Shown: positions 25,601 through 37,320, numbered from the stretch's first letter. The stretch: 64,000 nucleotides of DNA from Prunus persica (GCF_000346465.2 NC_034015.1:9787574-9851573); one strand, 5' to 3'. Numbers and translations: made by a program. Notes: generated by a model from the letters alone, not told the origin.

Positions 25601-26640
25601 TAAAAAATAAATTAAAGTCATGGACACCTTGGATCAATTGAGAAACCGAAGGCGCATGGGTCTGGAAGTACAGCTCAGGGGTATTAGGGTCCGCAAGGTT
25701 GGCTTAAGCGCATGCGCCAAAAATAAAAAACAAAAAACAAAAAAAAGAAATTCATGGACACCTTGGATCAGTTGAGAAACCGAAGGCACATGGGTTCAGA
25801 AGGACAGCTCCGGGGTATTGGGGTCTGCAATGTCAGTTCATGAGCAAGCGCCAAAAAAATAAAAAATTACCATGGGCACCTTGGATCAGTTGAGAAAACA
25901 AAGGTGCATGGGTCCTGAAGGACAGCTCAGGGTATTGGGGTCCGCAATGTTAGTTCAAGCGCGAGCGCCAAAAATATATATATATATATCAGGGCCATCT
26001 TGGATCAGTTGAGAAACCGAAGGCGCATGGGTTCGGAAGGACAGCTTAAGGGTATTGGGGTCCGCAAGGTCAGCTCAAGCTCAAGCGCAAGCGCAAAAAA
26101 AAAAAAAATCATGGACATCTTGGATCAGTTGAGAAACCGAAGGCGCATGTGTCCTGAAGCACAGCTCAAGGTTATTGGGGTCCGCAAGGTTAGCTCAGGC
26201 GCAAGCGCAAAAAAAAAAAAAAAAAAAAAAAAAAAAGGTCATGGACACCTTGGATCAATTGAAAAACCGAAGGCGCATGGATCTGGAAGGACAACTCAAG
26301 CACAAGCGCCAACAACAAAAAAAAGTCATGGACACCTTGGATCAGTTGAAAAACCGAAGGTGCATGGGTCCGAAAGGACAGCTCAGGGGTATTGTGGTCC
26401 GCAAGGTTAGCTCAAGCGCAAGCGCAAAGAAAGAAAAAAAAAAGGGTCATAGACACCTTGGATCAGCTGAGAAACCAAAGACGCATAGGTCCATAAGGTC
26501 AACTCAAGCGTATTGGGATCCGGACGGTTAGCTCAAGCGCACCCAAGAGAGAATAAAAAAAAAGTCATGGACACCTTGGATCAGCTAAGAAACCAAAGGC
26601 GCAAGGTTTCGGAAGATCAGCTCAAGCACAAGGGGACCCA
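22680..26640 (+). repeat. Tandem array, about 34 copies of a ~118-bp unit
   Basis: The core ccttggatcagttgagaaac recurs from 22692 to 26575, about 34 times, mean spacing near 118 bp. Each monomer then has 'cgcatgggtccgga', 'ggtattggggtccgcaaggt' and 'cagctcaagcgcaagcgc', and ends in a variable A-rich or (AT)n linker. Linker length accounts for most of the size variation. Two units near 26249-26336 are shorter. Many units read as DTLDQLRNRRRMGPEGQL in one frame, but the linkers break the frame and no start or splice context supports coding. Confidence 0.95.
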
Positions 26641-27060
26641 ACTAGGGTCCATCTGGGATCGATTAACAAAGAGAAAGCAAGAAGCATTGGGGTCCACTAG
26701 ATCGGTTAAAGCCTAAAACCAAGCGCATCCCAACTGGGGTTCATCTGGGATCGGTTAGCAAAGAGAAAGAAATTTGTATAGGCTCATCGGGTCGGCTGAA
26801 GCACAAAGGAAAAGAAGAGAAATTTGCAGGGAGTCCATTTGGGATTGGTTAGCAAAGAGAAAGCAAGGATTATGGGGCCCACCGGATCGACTAAAGCCTA
26901 AAATCAAGCGCAGCCAACAGGGGTCCATCTGGGATCAGTAAGCAAAGAGAAATAAATTTGCATGGGCCTACCGGATCGGCTGAAGCACAAAAAGAAAAAT
27001 AAGAGAAATTTGCATAGGGTCCATCTGGGATTGGCTGGAATGAGAAAAATCAAAACTGTC
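26640..27060 (+). repeat. Second tandem array, about 4-5 copies of a ~93-bp unit
   Basis: The motif ccatctgggatcggttagca recurs near 26649, 26741, 26840, 26927 and 27020 with substitutions. Each copy is followed by 'aaagagaaag' and a 'ccggatcggctaaagc' segment. It abuts the 118-bp array and shares its 'ggatcgg' and 'aagcgca' words, so the two may be related. Confidence 0.85.
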
Positions 27061-27440
27061 AAAGCAATGCGGGATCGGCAGAGATGCAAAAATCCAGAAT
27101 AAAAGAGAAAGGGTTCACTTGAGCGTGGGATTGGCTGTCCATACTTGGATATTTCACATGGGGATAAGTCCATAGTTGAAACTTGGAAAGTCAGCATCAT
27201 GCATAAAAATTCATATTTGGATATTTCACATGCAGGATATGAAAGCAACATGCATGGGTTGGTAATGGCCCAATTGGAATTATATTTTTAGGTTTGACCA
27301 ACAAGCCCAATAAAGAAAACTAATGGTTTATTTGGGCTCAGTCATGAGCCCATCATGACATCATGCGTTCAATCTGAAGAAATCCTGTTTCAAAGTCCCA
27401 CTTAACTCATTTTTCCCTCTCTACCCGCGAAGCGTGTAGA

Positions 27441-27455
27441 GAGGAAAAAAAGGGG
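27441..27455 (+). other. Polypurine tract before the 3' LTR
   Basis: The purine run gaggaaaaaaaggggg lies just before the proposed LTR start. This is the expected place and composition for the plus-strand primer of an LTR retrotransposon. Confidence 0.6.
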
Positions 27456-27462
27456 GACACTA

Positions 27463-27891
27463 TGGGGGCCAAATCTCACGAGTCATGACTTAACCCATAT
27501 GCCATGATTAAACGACGTGGGATGATCGAACTTCCCTCCCACTAGAGAAGTGCGGAGCGAAGGAGACACAACCCGGTCACCTAACCCCATTACCATGGAG
27601 TGGAGGATGGGATGCGCAAAGCTAGGAAGTGGGGCTAAACCCAAGAACTCGAAGCGCTATAAAAATCCGGCTAGAACTCCAGCAAAAGTACGAGAAATTC
27701 AATTGAACACTAAGAGTCCGCTGCACAAACATTGACTTGAGCGTCGGAGTGGCTTTTGCAGGTACTCACCCCATTTCCACCGTTCGTCCTCGGGAATGCA
27801 ATCCGGAGTTCTTTTTCAACTGAGGAAACGTGCGGACTTCAATCAAGAACCTGTGGAGATATTTCTTCTTGAAAGAAATCCTACTCCAACA
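27463..27891 (+). mobile_element. 3' LTR (Ty3/gypsy type), about 429 bp
   Basis: It runs from TGGGGGCCAAATC to CCTACTCCAACA, giving the TG...CA ends. A TATA box (TATAAAAA) lies at 27658-27665. The segment gacttgagcgtcggagtggc with 'ttttgcaggtac' at about 27734-27765 is a hallmark of plant gypsy R-U5 sequence. The exact 5' edge is uncertain by a few bases because no partner LTR is present to compare. Confidence 0.65.
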
Positions 27892-28059
27892 CTGGAGGCC
27901 TTTAAAAAGAAGGAAATTTTATCCCCACAAAAAAGTTTAGGTTCTTAAACTGAAGGCGGTGGTGTAGTGTTCTCAAATTTGCCATGCAAGAATGGAGCAA
28001 ATCGAACAGTTTACTCAACAAGTTATGTACTTAAACTAGAAAGTTGTATGTGCAGCATG

Positions 28060-28215
28060 CATGACAACACTCTCTTTTAATTTGTCATCCCCAACCAATC
28101 ATGTCCCGCTACGTGTGATAATTTTTTCACATGACATAGTATGATTGGTTGAAAATGGCAAAATAGCGTTGTCCCAATGACATACAAGTTCTTCTCTTAT
28201 AAAAGGGTACGGCAA
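28060..28215. mobile_element. Foldback MITE, family copy 1
   Basis: An inner inverted repeat, 'aaccaatcat' and 'atgattggtt', surrounds a centre reading cgtgtgataattttttcaca. A related palindrome occurs at 35280-35400. Target-site duplications were not resolved. Confidence 0.5.
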
Positions 28216-29999
28216 ATTGATTTGGTCTTAAGTATTTTTCCTCTAATCATAAATTCATATTTTAAATTAAAATTAATGTAGTCTTAATTTTCAAATTCCA
28301 AATTCCAAATTAAAAGCTGGCCGTGGGGGTTCAAATCAAAATGGGACAAAAATGCAATTAATGACAAATTGATGGAGGCAATGGCAATGCAATGGGGTAA
28401 AAGGACTCAGGTACCAGGCCCAGTGGACAACTACGTTGTAAACCAAATGAATTGGGTTCGGGCTGCTGGACTTTTGGATTTATATGGTTCGCCCTTTTTC
28501 CCCCCTCTAATTTCTCTTTTATTATAATTGGGATTTTAGGTCTAATGGTCCTTAAACTTTGACCTGATTCACATTTTGGTCTGTCAATTTCCAAAATCAT
28601 TCCCGTTGTCCTTCAACTTCGCTTTCTTTAGGACAAATGGTCATGCCGTAAATTTTGTTATCTTTTTTGTTAAATACAGGAGCAAAATAGTATTTTTGTT
28701 TTTGTTTTTCCAATTTTTTTCTCATCAACAAAATCGAGGATATGAATAGAGTGACGGATATAAGCCATTGCAGGGAGGGTGGGTTGTGAGAGCGTCATCA
28801 GTTGTTGCTGGGGTGGTGAGGTTTGGGTGCACCAAGAATTGTCTATGTACCCCATAAGTGAAGCAATTTCTGAATTTGACCTGCAACATTATACCATGTG
28901 CTATGCATATGCTCAAATTTAACAAAAAAAAGTTAACAAAACTGACGGCACTCCCCCAATATCACCTCTTTTTGAAAATTTTTATAGCAATGCTTGGGTA
29001 TTAAAAGAAAGGGACGAAAATGGTGCATACATATTCTTGCTTCACTTAACATAATACATGGTGATAGCTTGTTCATCTCACGAGAATAACTCTATGTTGT
29101 TATTCCCATCAATCACGTTCATTCATGTGTAATAAAGATTTCACTTAACGGAACATGATTTAATGAATGTAACAAAATAGTGTTATCCCCTTTAATTGCT
29201 AGTTCTTCTCCACTCTCACGTATGTAAAAGTCAATGGAGCAAATGTAACAACAAAGACCAAACAAGTGTATGTGACGAATGAAAAGTCAAAGAAATGGTC
29301 CAAGTGGAGTCCACCCCACCGTTGTATTTGCCACGATCCATGATTTTTCAAAAAGTAAGAAAGTAAGTAAATTTCAAGGCAAAAAAGATAAGTGAAAAGT
29401 CCAATCAGATGGACCAATAATAACCATCATGAAGTAAATTTGAATCGAATGGAGTCCACCATCATCCTTGCCATGAGTCAATGTCTATATATAACCATGA
29501 TGATGATTCAGAACTTTCACCCTAGAAAATCCCACAGAATCACTCGCTTTCAACTTTATAAGGCTTTCGTGAGGGCTTAGGAATCAAACATTTGGCACAT
29601 TTGGCACATTTGGGTCTCTTCCCAAATAATTTGATGTCATTAACCCATTTTCATCCTGCCAAAGAGACGGATCAAAGGAAGGGTCTCTACTTTTCTCAAC
29701 TTAATCATATACATTGTGTTGTCGTATTACAAAAGATATCAGTGAAACCACATACTTATAAATCGTATTTTATTTTATCAAATTTCCGACATAATATTTT
29801 TACGATCTTTAACAAATGCGCATTACCTTAATCAAAAGTCTGATTTGCACTTCAGCACAACAAAAACCTCACATGCTTAGAACAATCAAGCAAATCAAAC
29901 AAACAAACAAGAAAGCTACAAACTTCCATTTCCTCTGACAAAAAGAAAGAAATATTATATTTCCTTCTGTTCTGGTAAAACTATTATTTCTGGAAACTA

Positions 30000-30035
<36 letters not shown>

Positions 30036-30825
30036 ATCAGAGTGAGCAGCAACAGTTCAGCCAACAAGTTCAGGTTTTCGAAACAATCTGCGGGGAGCAG
30101 CTGTGGACAAGGGCTTTAATGTCAACACGTGTGTTTAGTTTCATGAAAACTTCCACCAGATCCACCGTCAAAACAGTGCCAAGAAAAATCTCAAGACCTA
30201 CTTAGGACCCTTCATTCATTCAATACCTTAATTATAAGTCTCAGGCTCAGCTCAGACGCTCCCCACCTCATCAGATCTTCGTGTCTTATTTTGGTCAGTC
30301 AATAATAGACCAACACACGTGTCTCAAATCTCACAATTCTAAAAAGAGTTATTTTTTTTCCTATTTTTAGTGTTATTTTATTATTATTATTATTATTATA
30401 GCTAGAATAGAATATTGGGTAAAGTATTTCATACTTTATTGGTTTCTTCGAAACATGAGCAAATAATAAGTGATCATAATAAAGATACCAGCAGGCGAGC
30501 GAATATCTGGATCAGCAACTCAACTTTGTTTTGTTACAATGTTAATAACAAGTTACCTTAATCTCCACTTGGATGAAGGAAAATAACTCTTATTTATCGA
30601 CCCACCCTATATTTTCATCTTAGTAAAATTTAAGAAAAAAAAATCATCAATCACTTTAATGGTAGACATTCTTCTCACCTACCTTCCTTAAAGATTACCA
30701 GCCCACTCTTTCTCTTCCACCATGTTTTGTTTCTTCCATAAACCCTAAGCCATTCTCACATCAAAATTTCCATGTTTTTTATCATTCAATTTTGATCAAA
30801 GAATTGATGGCTATATATAGAATAT
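28216..30825. other. Spacer without a recognised gene
   Basis: Includes an inverted repeat pair of about 34 bp (28632-28674 and 28915-28945, atttaacaaaaaa with acaaaa-tacggc), the probable remains of a TIR element. A possible TATA box (tatatata) lies near 29487. A (TA)n tract is at 30007-30030 and (TTA)n at about 30378-30400. No open frame here looks like a gene. Confidence 0.5.
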
Positions 30826-31505
30826 GGTTGAATTTATTTTTTTTGGTCATTGGGATTTACACGAAAATTCAAATTGGTCACTGTATTTTTCAAAGTTTAC
30901 AATTTATATACATTCAGTTATCTTTTGTCAAGTTTTATTTTTATTTTTTTAGGGAGCACCTTCTGTTTTCTTCCTCTAACTCAACAAATTAGGGTATATT
31001 GTGTTATTAGGATTTAACAAATTGGGGCAAAATCTTGGCTTGAAATCAAAATTGTGAAGTATAAGGAAAATACAAAAACCAAACCAAATTAAAATGAGAT
31101 CAACAACTTACCAATATATTTTGGTGCTCTACCATCTTAATTATGTCTCCTTGCCATCCGAAGTCACAATATGGTTCTCACTCAATCAATTTAGGCTTCA
31201 ATATAACATCCAATCCGTGACGTTATACCTCACAATTTCGATTTCAACCCAAGATTTTCCCCAATTTGTTAAACCCTAATATCACAATATATCCTAACTC
31301 ATTGAGTTAGACGAAGAAATTGAACATGCTTCCTTAAATAAAATATTTATAAATTTTTTTTTTAAAAAAGCACTTAATGGAAGATAATGGAATGTCTTTA
31401 AATTGTAAATTTTGGGAAACATAATGCCCAATTTAGCTAAATTTTTTTCTCAATGACCAAATTGAATTTTCGTATAAAACACAGTGACCAAAAAAGTATT
31501 TAACC
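30826..31505. mobile_element. Foldback TIR element with 10-11 bp target duplication
   Basis: Arms of about 240 bp are inverted and partly matching. Examples are 'ttggtcattgggatttacac' against the complement near 31470-31490, and acaaattggggcaaaatctt against the complement near 31240-31260. The ends are GGTTGAAT and ATTTAACC. The flanks are atatagaatat (30815-30825) and ttatagaatat (31506-31516), ten of eleven alike. Long TIRs and a 9-11 bp duplication fit a Mutator-like non-autonomous element of about 680 bp. Confidence 0.75.
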
Positions 31506-31516
31506 TTATAGAATAT

Positions 31517-32250
31517 ATAGATTTTATGCTCACTAATGAATGGAAGATCACATATAGATGAATCAGAATCAGTTTTGAGAGGCTAATTGAGAATTGTAAT
31601 TAATAACTTGTTTCCTCATATGTTGTATATGGGAGCCAAGGGGAAGACTGGTGTCTGCTAAAAACTTGGTAGATTCCATCCAATAGTGACAAAACACAAG
31701 ATTATGTGGTGTTTACAGATTATAACCCGCCACATCAAACACCAGCCAACAGAAAATTAATTAATTAGATCAATGATATTTGTTCCACCGTGGTTGGCTA
31801 ATCAAGACTCACCTTTAAAGAAAACTGTGAAATTGCTTTAAGTTACCTTTTGACAATGAAGGATTGAAATGATATGGGAGATGAAGACAACAGGACTAGC
31901 ATTAAACAAACAAATTAGCAAGGGCCTATAGTTTATGTGGTGAAGTGTTTCAATACCCAATATCTTAAGTTCAATTTTCCACTTTCTCAATATCGCTTGT
32001 ATATTAAAGAGATAAAAAAGCCAAAAGACGCTTTTTTTTTCTTTCACAAACCTTAATAAGTTTTACCTAAAGAAAGCCATATTCTACCATTAAGTTTTTG
32101 GAGGACAAAAGCAAACCGTCGTGGAGCTAGCAATGTCATTATTCAAGAAGTACAATTATGGCAGCACCAACTGTCCACATGAACCCATTCTCTCTCCCAA
32201 AAACCCAACACCAACACCCTGTTATGTTATTACCAAAGCTCATCAATTTC
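31517..32250. other. Spacer without a recognised gene
   Basis: A/T-rich sequence with no convincing ORF, RNA gene or repeat structure. Confidence 0.4.
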
Positions 32251-32259
32251 TTCTCTCTT

Positions 32260-32365
32260 CACTCACCTGTTACGTCCATGGAATTTACGCCCACCACCTT
32301 TTCGACCAAATTCCCCACCCAAACATTGTTGCCTCCTCCAACCCAATTCGCCAATTGCATTCTGA
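32260..32365 (+). pseudogene. Possible pentatricopeptide-repeat fragment
   Basis: The plus strand reads CYVHGIYAHHLFDQIPHPNI followed by VASSNPIRQL. The 'A-HLFDQIPHPNIVAWN' pattern is typical of plant PPR proteins. Only about 35 residues match and no further repeats follow, so this would be a dead fragment. The match is short and may be chance. Confidence 0.35.
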
Positions 32366-32432
32366 ATTTTGGATTGAGAATACAATGGTTGTAATTGAAA
32401 AGCAGAAGGGTAATTTTGAAAGAACTTATTGA

Positions 32433-33049
32433 AGAAACAATAGGTCTGTATGTCTGATGTTTTCTCTCATAATTCGATTAAGAAATAAACAACTAGAACT
32501 AAGTGTAATGTTTGTGACCAAAAGAAAAAACACAAGTGTGGCAGTTTAAAACATAACAATCAAACCTAAAACTGAAACTAAAAAACAAACACAACTAGAA
32601 CTTAAAAAAAAAAAGGGAAACTAAACTAAAACCTCTTGACACTTAAAATAAGTGATGATTAATTTTTACCAACCAAAAAAGAAAGTCAAATAAGTTTTAG
32701 GTAACAAAAAACAAAAAAACAAAAACCTCTGAAAGCTCAAGGGCTAAGTGAATATGAATCAAGTTTTTTTTTTTTTTTGGGTGACCGTGAAAGTGTAAAT
32801 ACGCGTATTTACCAAGTATGGTATAACAAGAATGTATTTTTCCTTAAATGTTTTGTATTAGGTTTATTATTAATTCCAATTTCTTGCATAGCAAGAGAGG
32901 CCAAAACAAGAGTTTATAAACAAGTGGAACACATGTGGGCAAGGGCGTAGCAAAGTATGACCCAGATGTGCACACAGACAGCCTAAGCCTATCAAGCGAG
33001 AAAGGGAAAGCGCCAAAGCCACAGAGAGAGAGAGAGAACAAAAGGGCGG
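32433..33049 (+). promoter_or_regulatory. Upstream region of the membrane-protein gene
   Basis: A/T-rich spacer followed, from about 32880, by a likely 5' leader with a short (GA)n run at 33022-33036. No TATA box is clear. Confidence 0.3.
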
Positions 33050-34627
33050 ATGGGTTTGATTGCAAAGGCCAAGAGCAACAACAGCAGCAGCAGCAGCAGC
33101 AGCAGCAGTGAAAATTGGGGTATGGATTTGCTTCTAGTCTTCTTTCCAGAAGACAACGGCACAGCCATTGTTGACAAAAGCAACAAGCTTTCCTCTTCTT
33201 CATCGGCCTCCTCCCCATCTCCTTCCTCCTCTTCTTCTTCTTCTTCTTCATCAAAAACATGCACAATTTTCAAACGAACCAATTCCAATAATCTCCTTCT
33301 GTCCAAAGCCCAATCCACAATTTCCATCTGTGCACTTTTGGTCTTCATCACCCTCCTCCTCTTCACCCTCTCAACCTTTGAACCCACAACCAAGCCTCAC
33401 CCACTCATCACAACAGCCTCCAGAAGATTTCTGTCCCAAAAATCTCCACCCAGCACCAACACAGACCCCAAATTACTCAATAAACCCAATGCCGCCACAA
33501 ACCCAAATCACAGCTTCCTTCTCTCTTCCTCTTGGTTTGGCAAAATGTGGAAGCAAAAACAAACCAACCCAAATCTTGCTTCTCGCCGCCACCAATTTGC
33601 TCTGCAAAAAATGGGCACTCTGTACAGGCGCGGCACGAGAGCCATGGCCGATCTTGTGGTGGGCCATGTCCAAGAGGACGTCACCGAAGACGACCTCCGC
33701 TTGTTTCTGAGGCTCCTGCACAGGTCCGGCCTCACATCCAAAGCTGACGTGGCGCTCATCTTTGCTTCTTCTTCTTCGAGATTTGGCTCTGTAATTGCAG
33801 AGGAGGACGACTCGTTTTTCAAGCTCATTAACCATTACAGGGAGCTGAACAGGACGAGTCGAAAACCCAGTTCGGGTTTCGACGTGGCTCAGTTTCTGAA
33901 GCCCGGGAAGAAGCAAATTGAGGAGCCTCTGTGGGGGAAGAAGAGCGCCAACTCGGAAGCTGAGGCTGGGTTGACTCAGTTGAGTTACGGCTCGGTTGTC
34001 GGGTTCGAGGCGGGTGAGCTTGACCCGGAGAACTCGCTTTCCGGGTTTCTAGACCACGGGGTGCCTATGAGTCTACGAAGGTGGGCTTGTTACCCAATGC
34101 TTCTCGGCCGAGTTAGAAGAAATTTCAAGCATATTATGTTAGTCGACGTCCAAAACTCGGTTGTACTCGGCGACCCACTCTGCCGAGTCAAGCACCATAG
34201 CCTCGAGTCGGTTCTATTATTCACAATGCCACCTGGTAAGCATGGAAAGAAAAACTCCGAGTCAACTCCGTCCCACGGTCCCGTTAACTCGGTGATTATC
34301 ACCGGCGGAGCTCGGGGAATCCGCCGGCTGTCGAACACCGTGTTGACAGAAATCGTTCGGGCTACTATGCAGCACAAGAGGAAGAACTCGGTCACGGAGT
34401 CAGGAATTTTGAGTCAACTTGTTGTCAACGCGTTCGTGGCGAAGAACATAAATTTGATCACATCTACTGAGTCAATTCCGGACCCGAGTTCACTCGGCGC
34501 GGCAACTGAGTTGTCGGGGCACACTATAATTCAACGTGGTAATAGTAACGCTTTTGACCTAAATTCTAATATTATGAAGCAAATTTGTTTATCAGAAATA
34601 GATTCTTCTGTCTACAGGGATTGTTAG
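33050..34627 (+). CDS. Plant type II membrane protein of unknown function (possibly DUF7780)
   Basis: A single 525-residue frame without introns. The ATG at 33050 is the first in frame; M25 is a possible alternative. The N-terminus holds two Ser runs (about residues 12-20 and 48-68) encoded by trinucleotide repeats, then a hydrophobic segment at about 89-110 (ISICALLVFITLLLFTLSTF), which predicts a type II single-pass protein. The large C-terminal domain includes ADLVVGHVQEDVTEDDLRLF at about 201, FGSVIAEEDDSFFKLINHYR, VPMSLRRWACYPMLLGRVRR and HIMLVDVQNSVVLGDPL. The order of topology and domain recalls Golgi glycosyltransferase-like plant proteins; I believe relatives are labelled DUF7780, but am not certain. 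No catalytic motif can be named. Confidence 0.85.
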   Translation: MGLIAKAKSNNSSSSSSSSSENWGMDLLLVFFPEDNGTAIVDKSNKLSSSSSASSPSPSSSSSSSSSSKTCTIFKRTNSNNLLLSKAQSTISICALLVFITLLLFTLSTFEPTTKPHPLITTASRRFLSQKSPPSTNTDPKLLNKPNAATNPNHSFLLSSSWFGKMWKQKQTNPNLASRRHQFALQKMGTLYRRGTRAMADLVVGHVQEDVTEDDLRLFLRLLHRSGLTSKADVALIFASSSSRFGSVIAEEDDSFFKLINHYRELNRTSRKPSSGFDVAQFLKPGKKQIEEPLWGKKSANSEAEAGLTQLSYGSVVGFEAGELDPENSLSGFLDHGVPMSLRRWACYPMLLGRVRRNFKHIMLVDVQNSVVLGDPLCRVKHHSLESVLLFTMPPGKHGKKNSESTPSHGPVNSVIITGGARGIRRLSNTVLTEIVRATMQHKRKNSVTESGILSQLVVNAFVAKNINLITSTESIPDPSSLGAATELSGHTIIQRGNSNAFDLNSNIMKQICLSEIDSSVYRDC

Positions 34628-37320
34628 GAAACAATAAAATAAGTTAGGGGAAAAAAAGAATAGAAATCTTTATTCAGATATTGTCCAAAAAATTCTTGTT
34701 TTTTCTTTGTTAATTTCTTCTCTCCATCCATGGCTCCAAGTTTTGTTGTTACTTGTTTATAATATTGATTTAGCAATAAATTCAAGAGATATTTAGTGAT
34801 ATACCCATTTCTAGCACTAATATTATAAATAAACTCTACACAATTGAATTCCTATAAACAAATCCAAAAAAAACCCAACAAATGATAGCTGGCCTTATTG
34901 AATTTAATATTAATTATTAAATTACTTTGATGCCCTATTGAGTGCTTTGGGTATTTTTATGAGATTTTGGGGTTGGGCTTGTTTTAAGAAATTGATGGCA
35001 GTTTTGTAATTTATAAGAAGTTAAAAGCTTTTTTGTTATGTTGTAAATGGACTTTGGGTGTGTTTCTAAAGTCCATTTTATATAGGGTATTTTTATAATT
35101 TTGGCCCCCATATTGGGTATAATAGTGAATCTCCCTAAATTCAATTCTTGTGTATTTTTACTTTTGTATTGTGATGTTTTTATGGTAATTTTTCTTCTAG
35201 TAGTTGCAAGAATTTTGGTAGGTAGAGCACAATTCAAGCAAATACAATCAAATAGTAATTAGAGGGTACAAGGGAGAAACACTTACATGCTATTTTGGCC
35301 AATCACAGTATGTCATGCGTGATAATTTTTTTACGTGACAAACTGTAATTGGCTATAAATAAAAAAACAGTATTATCCCTTTTTATATAACTTTTTTCTG
35401 GATCCAAAGGAGGTTAAAACTTCTGTTAGGTCAAAAATGAAATTGTCAAAAATAGAGTCAAGTCAACTAGGAGACTTAGTGGGAGAAAAAAATAAAAAGA
35501 GCTAAGAAACTTAGTGCTAGAATGATGGGGTTTGGCAGCTAAGCTCTAGCTATTTGAAGAAACTTTTTTTAATAAAAATGGGTAAAAAACACAACTTTTA
35601 ATGCAGGATTGATGAGGGTTTTAGCACCAATGCAGCTAGGCTCTAGCAAATCCCTTGTTTTATCAAGCAACCCTTTTTTGTTTTATAATTATTAATGCAA
35701 AAAACTAAGAATGAAATATTGGTGTAAGTGGGCCCATTCCCCCCATTACATGATCAACCACCCATCCTCATGCTTTGCCTAGCTGGCCACATGAATAAAT
35801 CTCTTTGCAAAGAGATCTCAAAATGGTGAAAGCAATGAAAGCAAAAAGCCAAAGCCGTAAAAGGCCAAGGGCTTGAATTACTTGAAAATGGCCACATGTT
35901 TTTTTTTTCTTTTTAGATACAAACAATATTAGAAGATGGGAAATTCAAGCACAGGACCACAATAGTGAAATGTTAAGACTTCAAGCACATATTAATCACT
36001 TGAGTTACAAAATCGTTGCGAAAATGATGAAGTTGTTTTTTTGTTGGGAAAAACGGTGAGGTGTTGATTGTGCGTGCTTGTGTTCATGGGAGGAATGTGA
36101 GGCAACTACGCGTAGGGCTATAGGGGGAGGAGCATTGATGAGGAGCCATGTGCTTGTGATCTTTCCATCCGTATGGATTTTAAATATTTCCCTGCTTTTT
36201 TCAAGCACCAAAGCCACAAAGCCTGAAAAACGTGTAATTGTTTAAGGGACTTTACTTTTCACTTTTGCCAGCCTTACAGATTACTGTGCTTCCAACCAAA
36301 CAGCCCCTTATTTACTTCGTCTTGGTATCCAAGCTCATGTCATAATAACAGCATGTTCCACGAAATAGTTAGCTAACAAAAGCAGTTGACATTAAATTTT
36401 GGATTCTCAACTGTTTTACCAAAAAATTTCTACAATAGCTAAGATTTTGGTACTTGATAATGAGTTAATGATTCTTATATATATTTCGTTAGTAATTACG
36501 AATATATTTACTTATTAGGAATGAGAAAAATTATAAATCATATAGGGAGAAATGAAAATGCATCAACAACTTCCCTAATTAATCTAATTGTTGATTTTTC
36601 GGATATTAAATTATAAATTTTAATATGAAACCCGCACCGTATCTGGTAAAGTAGGAATTCGAATAATTCAAGTACAGGAAACATGCTAAAGAAAAAAATA
36701 GGATATTCAAAAACTCACCAAATTGAGGTTTTGCATTTGTTGAATGAAAAAGTGGGGTTTTACATATCATTTACTTTCATGGGTTTAACTTCTTAACAAA
36801 TTATGATAACTATAATATTCTCCTACATTTATTTTTCAAATAATAAAATGATGAGCTTTATGATTCAATGACTTGTATTCCCAGTGAATGCTGCATGTCA
36901 GTAAAACAAATATTATTTTCTTAAAAAAATACTTTCATTTCAGGGTTAATGAGATTGTAAGAAAAGTGTATGGGTGTTTGTTTGTTACTCCCCATGCAGA
37001 TCTTTTTTTTTTAAAAAAATATTTTTTTATTCTCACATTTCAAAGGCTCACATATTAAATACTCTTTGTTTGACTTTCTCTGTTCCATTGATGGCACTCT
37101 GGCGAGAGAGAGACAGTGGCATTTTCCAAGAGAACCTTAAGGGACCCATTTATAGGTAAGAGATTGGGTGGTATAGATCATGGCCCAAACTTCATTTGAC
37201 ACATTGAATTGAACCAAAAATAAATTGAAAAAAAGAATTTTATTTACACCTGCTAATTAGATCCAAAACCCAAAAACTCTTCATTTTCTTTATAAAATAT
37301 TTAGGCACAATACTGAAAAC
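34628..37320. other. Spacer, including foldback MITE copy 2
   Basis: The 3' UTR of the membrane-protein gene comes first. At 35280-35400 lies a palindrome (ggccaatcacagta ... aactgtaattggct) with the centre gcgtgataatttttttacgt, related to the MITE at 28060-28215. The rest is A/T-rich, with no gene recognised. Confidence 0.5.

Larger units (their letters stand above)
20161..27891 (+). mobile_element. 3' module of a Tat-like Ty3/gypsy LTR retrotransposon
   Basis: In order: an antisense ORF (20441-22081, minus), a spacer, a 118-bp tandem array (22680-26640), a 93-bp array (26640-27060), a purine tract (27441-27455) and a plus-strand LTR (27463-27891). Antisense ORFs and tandem repeats between pol and the 3' LTR are known for Tat-lineage elements such as Grande and Ogre. 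No gag, protease, reverse transcriptase, integrase or 5' LTR is visible upstream. The copy is therefore 5'-truncated or a large derivative. Lineage is inferred from architecture, not from a reverse transcriptase. Confidence 0.7.

Noticed and set aside
22680..26640. CRISPR-like pattern of conserved core and variable linker
   Set aside because: The genome is a plant; the repeat is ~85 bp with A-rich linkers, not short repeats with unique spacers, and no cas genes exist.
22577..26716. A series of overlapping plus-strand ORFs such as DTLDQLRNRRRMGPEGQL repeats
   Set aside because: They are readings of the tandem monomer. Frames change at each A-rich linker and there is no gene context.
29392..29580. 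Small ORF ending SHRITRFQLYKAFVRA, considered as a DVL/RTFL-type peptide
   Set aside because: The conserved RTF domain residues are not present.
32844..33393. Minus-strand Leu/Cys-rich ORFs over the membrane-protein gene
   Set aside because: They are antisense readings of the Ser repeats.
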